A DNA stretch of 64,000 nucleotides from assembly GCA_033675545.1 (NCBI GenBank), contig JAWDGP010003957.1:348501-412500 (forward strand), given 5' to 3'. Positions 23,405 through 41,830 of this stretch are shown here, one piece after another. The translations under genes and the position numbers were made by a program. Below the pieces are notes generated by a model. It saw nothing but the letters and a program-made list of their open reading frames with translations, ran no database searches and had not been told where the DNA came from. How positions within the stretch are numbered: position 1 is the stretch's first letter; the number at the start of each line of letters is the position of its first letter. Source of the DNA: Elysia crispata (taxonomy: Eukaryota > Mollusca > Gastropoda > Plakobranchidae).

Positions 23405-23405
23405 A

Positions 23406-25739
23406 GTATTGTAAGGTATAGAGTGCTTGATTTAAACTGAAAGAGGTATTGAAAAAAGGTCTTAAGATTATTTAGAATTTTTCACCGTTGAGGAATTACT
23501 TGCTAAGAAAACTAGTTTTTATTAGAGTTCATAGCTAAACCGATGAATGGACATTCACCAAAGACTGCATTATGTGTTTAGTAATGGATGCTGTAGAGGA
23601 CAAAAATAAAGCGAGTCATTCAGATTTTTTGACAGAATCATTCAGATTTTCTTTCCCTGGAGAGTGGCAGGTCTGCATATATAAGTGTTACAATTCCCTA
23701 TGAACACAGCTTTTTTAGGGCATTTAAAAAAATCCACATAATCAACTATCAAGTATTACAATGATGCACAGGAGGAGCACGTCATGCGAAGTGGTGCTGT
23801 ACCAGCGCTCCTCAGGCGAGCGCAACGCCATGATCAGTTGTAAACCAGCCCGCTTCTTGTGGAGTGCTGAAATGCGAAAAGGTTAGTGAAAAAGATGAAA
23901 TAGTGTCCCATCCCGTTCAGTACTTAGAGAGTACCCCATCCCTCACAATATCTCTGCATGAGGGAGGTATTATGGGGATCCCCTCCTTTCCCTCATCTCC
24001 CTCAGGATATTCCTCCTGAATCAAGTAGGTATCATTAGGACACCATGTCACTCCCTCTCGAAAGTCCTGGGATCATGATGCGTCACCTTAACTCACTGAA
24101 GAGTAGACTTTTTTCGATCTACATGCACAAGGGACTGATTTTTTTTAGGATTGTTCAAAAAAATCAAGACACTTCCCATACATATCTTGACAAGATATAT
24201 ACACTTATAGATCTAAATAAGTAGAAAAAGATACAAAAATCAGAAAGTTTATCTTTATTAGTTTTTTTTTCATAATTTTTTGAAATACTAAAAATTGGTG
24301 TTCGCCTAAACTTTTCGAAGCTTCATGGGTTATTAAATAATTACGATGAGTCGTTAATGTAACTGCGTGCAGTACAAAAAAATTCCTGTTCTGGTCTACT
24401 CTATTCTACTACTGTAGATCTAGCTTGATTGCCAGGCTAAAAACTAGAATTACCCTTCCCTTTGGCATTGCCTTATGATTTATCATTTTATGTGCAGTTG
24501 AACTAGATCTAGTGGCATCATAGAGTCCCTTTCGTAAAATTTTGATAACTCAAAAAAGTTAACATCCAAATCGGGAAAAACTTTGTATCAAAGGATGATG
24601 GTTGCACGGTAAAAAACGTTTCACGCAGCAGTTGCGTGCAAAGTTACGGTTAAAAAAATTGCCACAAGTGCTAACAGGGGGTTCGCACACTGCTTCAGCA
24701 GTTGGAGACGGTGCTCGCAAACATTGTGTGAATAATCTTCAGTGAGTTGGGAATAACGTCCTGACTTATCTACTCTTCACCTCCCTAACTCACGTAAGGC
24801 TTCAAAATTGAATGTTTTTTGATGAATTCGACACACTGAACACGAATATAAAGGTTTTATTCATCGCAAATTTATGAAATCTTTTCAATATATAAGCATT
24901 TTTGTCTTGCCCTATAATTGCATTAAACTTCAAGTCCTACCTTACTGAGGCTCATCTAGATCTGCCTCTTCACTCTCTGAATTGGAAGAAGTCCCCCCAG
25001 TTCTGTAGTTCTGCACATGCGCTGGGCAAGCAGTCCGGGTCAAGAGTAAGTGGAGCACAATTAGAACATTGAACTGGAGTAGGCAAAACTCGCTCGCGCA
25101 AGAAAGTTAAAGTCCTTCTCATGAAATTTAGCAATTACAGAAAAATAATCCAATAAAAAGTCCAAACCTGAAGCCATAACATTTTAATTCACATCATAAC
25201 TGTCACAATGGTAATATTCACGTCCCCTCCATGCCACGTTTGTACGGTAGAGATAGGAGAAAAGACATAAATCCACCGTAAAAAATCAGTGCTTCCTTTA
25301 ATATACGATAAATAATTCCAAGAAATGTAGGTCACATGACCGCTTGATAGAGATAAAGTTCAATACATTGTGTTCTCAGTTTTCACAACTTCACAACTAG
25401 CAATCAAAATATATCTTGAAACAAGCACAGTAGTATAGAATTTATGATTAACAATTTGTGTCTCTAGGACTCGTTCTGTATATGACAATGTATAATTAGT
25501 AATGATGTATTTTAGTTTAGAAGAATCACAGCTTATCGGTAATGACTTAGTTTGTAAGAATCACAGCTTATCCACTTTCTTTAAACAAATAGAGCTGGGA
25601 TACACTGTATGTAGAAAATGTAGAAAATCTATCGTCAATGATTTCTTAAACCTCTCGACTGTAAGCTAATTTAGAGTGAGATTTATGCTATCTCTCATTG
25701 GAGGGAAGTATTCTACATAGTATAGAGCTAAAAGCTACC
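23406..25739. other. Intergenic DNA, one compositionally mixed patch
   Basis: AT-rich DNA. The 23760-24110 segment is richer in GC (GGAGGAGCACGTCATGCG, CCAGCGCTCCTCAGGCGAG, CCTCATCTCCCTCAGG) and could be a degraded exon or repeat, but no frame is convincing. TAGATCTAG words occur near 24416, 24503 and 24955. Confidence 0.45.
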
Positions 25740-26055
25740 AAAGAGCTACTTTTGTGATTAGTCTCCTTTCTCTCTAAATCTGGCTGTCTTCTTCGAGAGT
25801 AAGAGGACTAAGTTTTCCGTCTCAATTTTTCATGATGACTATTGAGTACTCTCTCACTCAGCATAGATCGCATATGATTGGTTGCTCTCTTCTCAAACAA
25901 ACAAACAATATAAGTGTTCAGTCATAATATGACTTCAGATTAGAGTTCAAATAAGTAGCCTATCTAGTTCAATAGATTATGTGGTTAAAATACAATCTCT
26001 AAGATCATTATGTATAGATGACCAATGATGTGGGCTGACCACAACAATAATTAAT
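25740..26055 (+). repeat. Dispersed repeat B, plus-oriented copy
   Basis: Matches the reverse complement of 62455-62755. Shared landmarks are AAGTTTTCCGTCTCAA, CTATTGAGTACTCTCTCACT, GATTGGTTGCTCTCTTCTC, AATATAAGTGTTCA and TTATGTATAGATGAC. Length about 300 bp, diverged by substitutions and small indels, no coding frame. Class unknown; a non-autonomous element or solo LTR is possible. Confidence 0.7.
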
Positions 26056-26339
26056 ATTCCAAAATTCAAACAAAATAGAAAAATCCAAAAAAATATAGAA
26101 TAGCATGTGAAATCACATGTGCAGATCTTTACTTTAGTCAAACAGAACTAATTAGTATGCAAAAACATGCAGATTCTTGGTAAACAGAACTGGAACAAAC
26201 ATAAGGAAATAGTACAACCCAAAAATGCTTAAATCTTGAAGAGTATTTATTTGCCATGAATAAAATATTCATATCCATGTTTAGCATATCAAATTCATTA
26301 GAAGAAATACAATTTTAAAGCTTAGAGTGAGTAAGGGAA

Positions 26340-28500
26340 TATCTGCTGGAGCCCAAACGCATATCCGCCCCTTGGTAGGTATGGTGAGTCTGTTTCTAGT
26401 AGTTGTAACAATCCTGCCTTCTGATGCTCAGCGAAGCAAGATCCCTGTCCCTACCACACCTTAACCCTTCTGGCCAGATCTTCCCATTTCCATTTGAGGA
26501 GCTTGACACCTTGCTGTATTAGGAGTACCACAGGCCTATCCCTTAGTGCCATTATTAGGCAGTTGCGCATGAGTCGCTGCTGTTGAAGAATAGGCACTGT
26601 GTTCCCTATTTTGGAATAGTAACCAACCCCCACATTTTTCCCAGTGATGCCCATTTACAGCTGGGGGATGCACAGCCAATACAGGTGGTCTGTGCCAACC
26701 TTATATACTGTATCTACATCCCTGTACAGTCCATTTTTGTAAATCTCACCCTGGCCACTACTCCCCATCTGATCTCAACCCAACCCCATTCCACTTTCTG
26801 ATCCCACAATCCAGGCATTAATGGATCACTGTGAGAACCTAGTCCTCCCCATACACCACATCATCCCTAAGGTGCCCATACTGCTTCCCTCAATGAAAAT
26901 GCCCTAGATTGACAAGAAATGGCAAGTTTTGGTCTGCACCTTCCATCGTCATTCAACACACCTTTGGCAAAATGCACTTGGTTGGATTAATTGACATCAA
27001 GGCACATGACCCATTTTTGATTTAGTTCACCTCCCAGTTTAGGTCTACATCTTCCATCCTCTTTGGTCAGCCCTAGCCCTTCAACGTTATTTTACTACCC
27101 TCGTTCGCATGAAATTCTTTAGCTATTTCCACCTTCAGATGAATTGTCCACCTTTAACTTTAATCTAAATGGAGTCCTGTCTTCACTCAATATTCATTTG
27201 CGTCTTAATCTACTGTCCTCACTGCAGACACCTGGCACATCATGATGAATGATCTGAGAGACGGGAAGCAGAACTGTCGGCCAACCCAGACACAAGTACC
27301 TCCTAGTTTTCTGAATGACTTGCCTGAGACTCAAAACACCCTCGTGCCTTAAAAGTGAAGAGAGGTTTATCAAGCCAAAAACATTTACTGCCCCGTGATG
27401 GAGACTAATAAGGAAATATTGATCTTGACAACACATCTCTAGCTCCCCTACCCTGCCCTCCTAGGACTATTATATGCGTACAACTATGGCGTTGGTCTTC
27501 CCTTGTAATTTCATAAGATGGATATCTTATCTACCCTAAGCTCAAGTTTATCCATCCTTTTCCCAAGCATCTTTACCTCCAGAACCAACTATGTAACGAT
27601 TCCCTTGGTTCTTGGTAGGCATCATGCAACCTTAACAAAGCCACCTCAGTCCTATCCCTGTCAAAATCCAATCTTCCACGGAGGGGGTCTCTTATGTATC
27701 CCTCAATCATAACCTCCCAGTCTCTTGGGATCAATTCACCACCGGTTTTAGTGCTGGACCTGCCAAAGTTAATTGGAGGAACTTCCCCTTTTCATCTTCA
27801 TTCAGTGATAGGGAGTCAGCACACAATATAAATAGGAAAACCAATCTAAGCTACCATCATGTTGCAGATGTTTAGTAGCTCCCTCCTGAGGTCTTTATTC
27901 CTCCTTTGATCCCTGTTATGATCCTCCCTATCCCCATCCTCATATTGTGACGGGCCATGTCTATCTGTGTGATAGATTTCTGAATTTGAATTGAATTATC
28001 TTCATAATAGATACCGTGGTCTGAGAAATATTTACCCTTAGCCTGATGATGATCCTGCAGAAATACACCATTACTTACTCTTGTACCCATTTCAACCTGG
28101 TCCTTCATCCCAAGAGTAAAATGAGAACTCTTGTTGGGGAAACATTGCTTATATACCTCCATTACTGCAGGTATATCATCCCCATGTACCCCAAAATTTT
28201 CCACCACCTTTTCACTGAAGCTGACAACAATGGCAGCATACTGCACCAGCAAATCCAATAAAAAATTTGTCTTGCACCTTCTTATTCCACATTCCGTTTT
28301 ACCCTCATAAGGTTCTTCAGAACCCAGGGACGTTGCTGGGGAGTCCTCACCTGGATTCCAATGTCCATGTTCATTTCTCTTTGTTTCATGATTGGAATTA
28401 CCCCTCTTTAGATCATCGTGAATTATATCTCTCCTTGCAGGTAAATGCCTTTCAGGAGCTGGACCATACCCAACTACCTCCTAGTACATGTAATTAATCT
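26340..28500. other. C-rich block of unknown nature
   Basis: About 2.1 kb with distinctly higher GC and strong strand asymmetry (C-rich on plus, with CCAACCCCC, CCCAACCCCATTCCAC, CTCCCTCCTGAGG). Minus-strand frames at 28258-27872 (128 residues), 27436-27194 and 26654-26451 are open but carry no motif I recognise. A short plus-strand segment at about 27230-27350 follows an AG and is open, but it is also unassigned. This could be a degraded mobile element or a processed pseudogene. Confidence 0.4.
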
Positions 28501-28744
28501 AGGCATATGTTTCTAATTCAGTCTCGATACAAAATTTAAACTCATGATCAAATCAGGACCGAAATGAAAGAAAAAAATATTCACCCACCTCAGTTTGGAA
28601 AAAAAATGTTACTTAAATCTAGTTCCAACTAAATTAAATCTGGCCAAGCCATAACATGTCCTGGCTCTCTTACAGCAAAAAAAAAATGCTGACTAGATCA
28701 ATGAATAAATTCTGACATTAGTGTAGTGTTCACGGACCAAGGTC

Positions 28745-28840
28745 TAATACTAATACAATGTACAGTGGAAAGCAGCAGTAGTAGCAGTAGAAATAATCGA
28801 TTTCCAGAAGGGAAATGGTGGCCTTTGAGTAGAAGTGTAG
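28745..28840 (+). repeat. Dispersed repeat, copy B of the 18705 repeat
   Basis: Shares ACTAATACAATGTACAGTGG, GCAGTAGTAGCAGTAGAAAT, CCAGAAGGGAAATGGTGGCC and GAGTAGAAGTG with 18705-18790. Non-coding. The repeat probably extends beyond the part aligned here. Confidence 0.6.
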
Positions 28841-29241
28841 TAGGTTAGATCCTTCTAACACTACAGATACAGTACATCTCGAATCCAACAAACTCGGATT
28901 CAAAGAACACTGTGCATTCAACTAACAGAGTAAACTCCACATATTTTTCTCCTTCTTTAACTCTGTTAAAATACCTTGCATCAAATGAACTAATCTCAGA
29001 CCGTACCTGTTCTGGGGTTCAAAGAACTACAAGTATTGGCAAACCCTCTATAGAATGCTTTTCTACTTAGAATCTATGTAGTTGAAATTCAATCAAAATG
29101 TCCCTTGGCGGAAGGGTATAGGTTTTGGGCACCCAGTGTATAGGCTACATTTTGTTATAGAAATACGAGGAGAGTTCAATAAGTCTTTACCCTAACTATG
29201 AAGGAATTAAGCTAGAGAGCTGAAACTTACATCACATTTTG

Positions 29242-29585
29242 TTACTTCTCCACATAGTCACCCTGCATATCGACACATTTCTGCCACCTTTCTTTGACCT
29301 TCAAAAGTCCTTGAGCGCAATATGACTTCGGATGGGACTCAAACCATTCTTCTCCTGCAGATATGACATCTTCATTGCTATGGAAACGCTGTCCCTTCAG
29401 ATGTTTTTTCAGACTTGGGAAAAGGAAAAAGTCAGATGGTGCTAGATCTGGTGAATACGGCGGATGAAGGAGAATTTTGAACCCACACTGCATCGATGTG
29501 TGAACTGCCATCATTGATCTGTGCGCTGGAGCATTGTCATGAAGCAAAAGAATTCCTTTTTGCAGCTTCCCACGGCTTTTCTTGG
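29242..29585 (-). pseudogene. Mariner transposase C-terminal fragment, left arm
   Basis: Minus-strand frame containing LHDNAPAHRSMMAV (second catalytic Asp) and PPYSPDLAPSDFFLFPSLK (third Asp). These are the signature motifs of a DD34D mariner transposase catalytic domain. The fragment lacks the DNA-binding N-terminus and the first catalytic Asp, so it cannot transpose. Its sequence equals the right-arm copy. Confidence 0.9.
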
Positions 29586-30059
29586 ATGGGAAAGGTTATG
29601 CTGTCCTGCTTCTGGGACGGAGATGGCATTATCATGACAGACTATTGAGAACAGGGCCATACAATCACTGGAAACTATTATTCAGCTTTGTTGGCAAAAT
29701 TGCGATCAACTTTGGCCAAGAAAAGCCGTGGGAAGCTGCAAAAAGGAATTCTTTTGCTTCATGACAATGCTCCAGCGCACAGATCAATGATGGCAGTTCA
29801 CACATCGATGCAGTGTGGGTTCAAAATTCTCCTTCATCCGCCGTATTCACCAGATCTAGCACCATCTGACTTTTTCCTTTTCCCAAGTCTGAAAAAACAT
29901 CTGAAGGGACAGCGTTTCCATAGCAATGAAGATGTCATATCTGCAGGAGAAGAATGGTTTGAGTCCCATCCGAAGTCATATTGCGCTCAAGGACTTTTGA
30001 AGGTCAAAGAAAGGTGGCAGAAATGTGTCGATATGCAGGGTGACTATGTGGAGAAGTAA
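29586..30059 (+). pseudogene. Mariner transposase C-terminal half, spacer plus right arm
   Basis: Plus-strand translation begins with a catalytic-domain start (CFWDGDGIIMTDY, first Asp) that runs into an in-frame TGA. It continues through a GNYYSALLAKL segment into LHDNAPAHRS and YSPDLAPSDFFLFP, ending at VEK with a stop at 30059. All three catalytic Asp are therefore visible across the spacer and arm. The N-terminal helix-turn-helix half is absent and there is a stop near 29641, so the copy is dead. Confidence 0.9.
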
Positions 30060-30137
30060 CAAAATGTGATGTAAGTTTCAGCTCTCTAGCTTAATTCCTT
30101 CATAGTTAGGGTAAAGACTTATTGAACTCCCCTCGTA

Positions 30138-33015
30138 CTTTACTAGGGGATAGGGGTAGAGCAAAGTATTGGCATGCAGAGGAGAGGGGAAAGGGGGCAG
30201 TCAGCGGCAGCCAATGCATAGGGAGATCTTAATATAGGATCAGAGAGCCAAAGTGGCGGTAACTTGGGCAATGATGGTAACGGTGAAGAGTTGGTTTATA
30301 GACACATGGATAGTTGATAAAAACAAGCGAGATAATTATACAGTAGTTTAACTTTGGTTGGGTACTTCCATTGTGGTGCCTAATGGTCTGTTGAGGTTGA
30401 GTCTGAGACCAACTTGAGTAACTACCAATCAAGCCAGTCCCTAGAGATGCGACGTCAGAGTCCCGCTCATTGCTGACTTCCACCCCAAAAGCTATGAGGT
30501 CATGCTAGGCAAATAAGTAGAGACCCACTCATAACCAGCCAATTACACCACAATAAAAATGAAAGATCTAGATCCAGCCTGGAATATAATGCAAATCTAT
30601 GTAGATGCTAGAAACTACAGATCTAGACACAATCCATCTAAATCTAAGAGCTAGAAATAAAAATAAACAAATCTATATCTAATTCTAAAATATAATGTAT
30701 GGGAAAGAGTACATAATAGAGAATAAGTTAGATTCTCGCATTATTATCAATTGAGAGAGAAATGGTAGCGAGCTAGAAGTATATGGTGAATAAATATTCA
30801 AGGGGAGGAGAGCATATTTGTAATTATTACATGGAATTGGGTGGCTTACCTATCTTTTTTTAGTGTCAAACGTGTAACAATTGTGATCCCATTATATAAT
30901 TATCAATCTCTCAAAAGCTATGACAGCTCTTGTCCCAAAATTTATAAAATATAATCCCTCATATATTCACACACTCTTTGAACTAAAAATTTCTTAAAAT
31001 CAGCCCAGAGTGTCAATTTGGTGTCACACTTTTTGGTAACTGATTATAAATATATTTATATAATCTGAATGTAATTTATTTTTTCCCCCGCTATTGACAT
31101 TGATTTAAGTCTAGAACATTCTTAACCATTATATTATTATAATGAACCTGTTATGGAGAATACTTTAACCCAAACTGAGAAATCCCCTACGAAAAGATAG
31201 GACTGTACATATCCAAATGCCAAGCCCACAATGTTTTTCTTTTTGCTTCGAAATTTAGTGAGTGAAAATGTAAGTTATGTTGTAATTCTTATGTACAAAT
31301 TTAAAAAAAATTCACTGGTACCATTTTTTATTTTTGAATTTTTCAATATAAAGGTGTGCATAGTTTAAACAACATTAAATAAAAACACCTTGATTTGCGA
31401 TCCAATAGGAAAAAAAAGCTTATTAAAATAAGGCTTTCGTTATTGGTTAAAAATTAAATTGACTTTCCTACTTTATTTTGCTTTCAAGAAGTAAAGGCTA
31501 TATTTTATTTTTGTTCTTGTGAGATGCAAAAGAAAAAAACATTAATTGCATCCTCACTAAAAGCCAATCTGGCTACCTGCGTTCTCCAGAGGTTAACCTC
31601 TGGTAACCTCGGTCAGGTGGTGCGAGCCACAGCCAACTCAAGTATTGTGAATGTGATGCAGACATGTCTCTGCTTTTCAGTTTCAAGTTGTTTTGCCCAC
31701 ATAATTACCCTGTTATTCTATAAAATTTTATGGAAAAGTGTAAAGATAGAATCCACAAACAAAGGGAAGACTATATGTCCAGGCGTAGACCATCATATAG
31801 GTGTATAGGTTCAGGCCATGATCAGTTTATATGTGCAGTAATGGCTAGCAAAATATGAGACATTTATTGGGTTTATTTGCTTTTCACATTGTTTCTCTGT
31901 TGGTTGAAAGAAAGATGCTTTTTTTTAAAGATAAAAACTTTATTAAATATTTTCCCTGCTAAGATATATGTGCTTTTGCCTGTCTATGCCAGGATAGTCC
32001 AACCCATTTACCTCCTTTGCAAGAACTTTTTTTCAGATGCTACCAAATGCATCACTCAAATTGTTATTCATTTAAGTTACTGTTTGAGATCAAAATCAAT
32101 GAAATTGAAAAACAGACAACATAAAGATTTGTTTTATGTGTCAATCTGCAAAAGCGAAACACGTACAGCATAATTATCGATTAATTTTTTTTTCATCCTA
32201 TTTCCAAATCTTGTTTATTCCAAAACTATTTATTTTTGGTTCTAAGTATCACAGGGACTGATGGTTTTGAAGCTTGAAGCTCATGTAAGCTGTTCTCATT
32301 CCTTTTGAGATCTCGCTGGAAAAAAAAAAGCTCCTTCTTTGTACCCAAGTTTCCTTCCTTGATGCACATGTTTGAGATTTTTTTTCTATTTTCAGGTAGA
32401 ATTGAAATGATTAGATCTTCTGTTTCAGCAATTAAGGCACCCTGTCTGTCATGATTTTCATAACAGTGTTGTTTCTCTGTTTCTCTCAGGTTGTAAGAAT
32501 GGTTGTCTCATGCCTTTTCTGAGTTGGACTCTATCACAAATGTTTTAGCTCTCTGAATAACATGTTTTTAATTAAAATTTCTTTATTGCAGTTGTATTGC
32601 TGGCCTGTTCATTATGTGTTGCCAATATCTGATCTTTCAGTCGAACCAATTTCATCAACGCATTGTGGGTCTGAGTCCTTAAATGCTTGATTTTTAGGGC
32701 ATATTAGTGGATGTGTGTTGGGGTTACTATAGTGTGTTATCTATGCTTTGCTTTAGTTACAGTGGTTGTATCATGACCATATTGACTGTTTAGACGACAA
32801 AGACTCCAATTTGTGGGTCACATCATATCTCATATTTTACTTTTTATTACAAAGATCAATGAATGAACACTTAAATCATCAAATAAAACTTCAGTGAGTT
32901 GATCTATCAGTACGCATGATTGAGAGATGTATTGTGAATAACATACCAAAAGCACAATGTTAGTCATACTTTAAATATATTCCTTGTAATTATTAACTCT
33001 TTATGTTTTTCACAG
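30138..33015. other. Intergenic or LC3 upstream/intronic DNA
   Basis: AT-rich DNA. A G-rich patch lies at 30140-30240. No first coding exon of LC3, which should encode about 14 residues ending in a K-Q-R-R-type stretch and a phase-1 splice donor, could be recognised. This stretch is probably part of intron 1 or upstream sequence. Confidence 0.45.
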
Positions 33016-41053
<8,038 letters not shown>

Positions 41054-41830
41054 CACAAAGGAAGAACATAAGTACTGATTGTTGAGAGAACTGTAAAGGA
41101 AAGGTGAGAGAACACGAGATATCTATGAGGCCTTTCAACAAAAACTGTATGCGCAATTATTTTGTAAATATCTTCATTCTTCTCTCTCCTATGTGCAGCT
41201 GTCTGAACCACAGTGGAAACCTCAAAAATCGAAATCTGTTTATTGGAATTTTCATAAACAATATTGCACGAGGATGTGTTATTTTTTTTTGTTCTTTGGC
41301 TTTGTTAGAATCTGAATCATATTTTGAAGTCTTTCTGATTTGATTCTCTTTATTCCAAGTCCATACCTCCCCATCTTACATTTCAAAAGTACATGTGTCT
41401 CTCAAGCAGCAAGATACCCTAATCACTGTCTGAGAGAGGCTGATCAGTTCGCTAACAAAGGGAGGAGGGAGCTGATGCAATAACAATGGAGTGCCAGTAT
41501 TAACACTGATACTAGTAATGGTAGCAACTTGGGACAGGGAAAGGGGAGAGTTGCTTGTGGCTGTACAATTTCAGTCTGTGAGTCAAAGATTCAGTTATGC
41601 CCCTTTTTTTCTAATTGGAATCCTCTTACTTCAAAGTTGTGATCCATTCCGATACAATTCGAATTATGAGGTTTCCATTGTATGGTTCATAACCATAAGG
41701 CAAAAAATGTCTTTGTGCTTCTCTAGATTGGAGGTACTGTTTCCATGCTTGAAACAGTATCCATGATCCCAGTCTTTTTCTTAGTTTTTATTCAATGCAT
41801 AATAAATAAATAAATAAATAAATATAAGCT
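41054..41830 (+). other. Probable LC3 3' untranslated region
   Basis: Follows the stop codon. The first strong polyadenylation signal cluster is AATAAATAAATAAATAAATA at 41801-41820. The end is inferred; the transcript could extend further. Confidence 0.5.

Larger units (their letters stand above)
18793..23405 (-). mobile_element. 5'-truncated degenerate Ty3/Gypsy retrotransposon (element 3)
   Basis: Minus-strand element in the order gag (highest coordinates), protease, RT, RNase H, integrase, polypurine tract and 3' LTR. The first part of gag and the 5' LTR are missing: similarity begins abruptly near 23405. A stop and several frameshifts inactivate it. It belongs to the same general Gypsy lineage as element 2 (same domain order, gag with two knuckles, similar short LTR ends) but is a different subfamily by sequence. 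Confidence 0.9.
29166..30135. mobile_element. Foldback mariner: two facing copies of a 3' half
   Basis: A TA dinucleotide flanks each side (29164-29165 and 30136-30137), as expected for mariner insertions. Both ends are the same mariner terminal repeat (CGAGGRGAGTTCAATAAGTC). The left arm 29166-29585 is the reverse complement of the right arm 29716-30135: 420 bp, no indels (mirror sum 59301 at every landmark checked) and a visible mismatch near the tip. The two 101-residue transposase pieces are identical. The 130-bp spacer holds additional transposase sequence joined to the right arm only. The element thus has two 3' ends and no 5' end. Confidence 0.92.

Noticed and set aside
27872..28258. 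128-residue minus frame as a host gene
   Set aside because: No recognisable domain, no splice partners, and it lies in a compositionally odd block; left as unknown.
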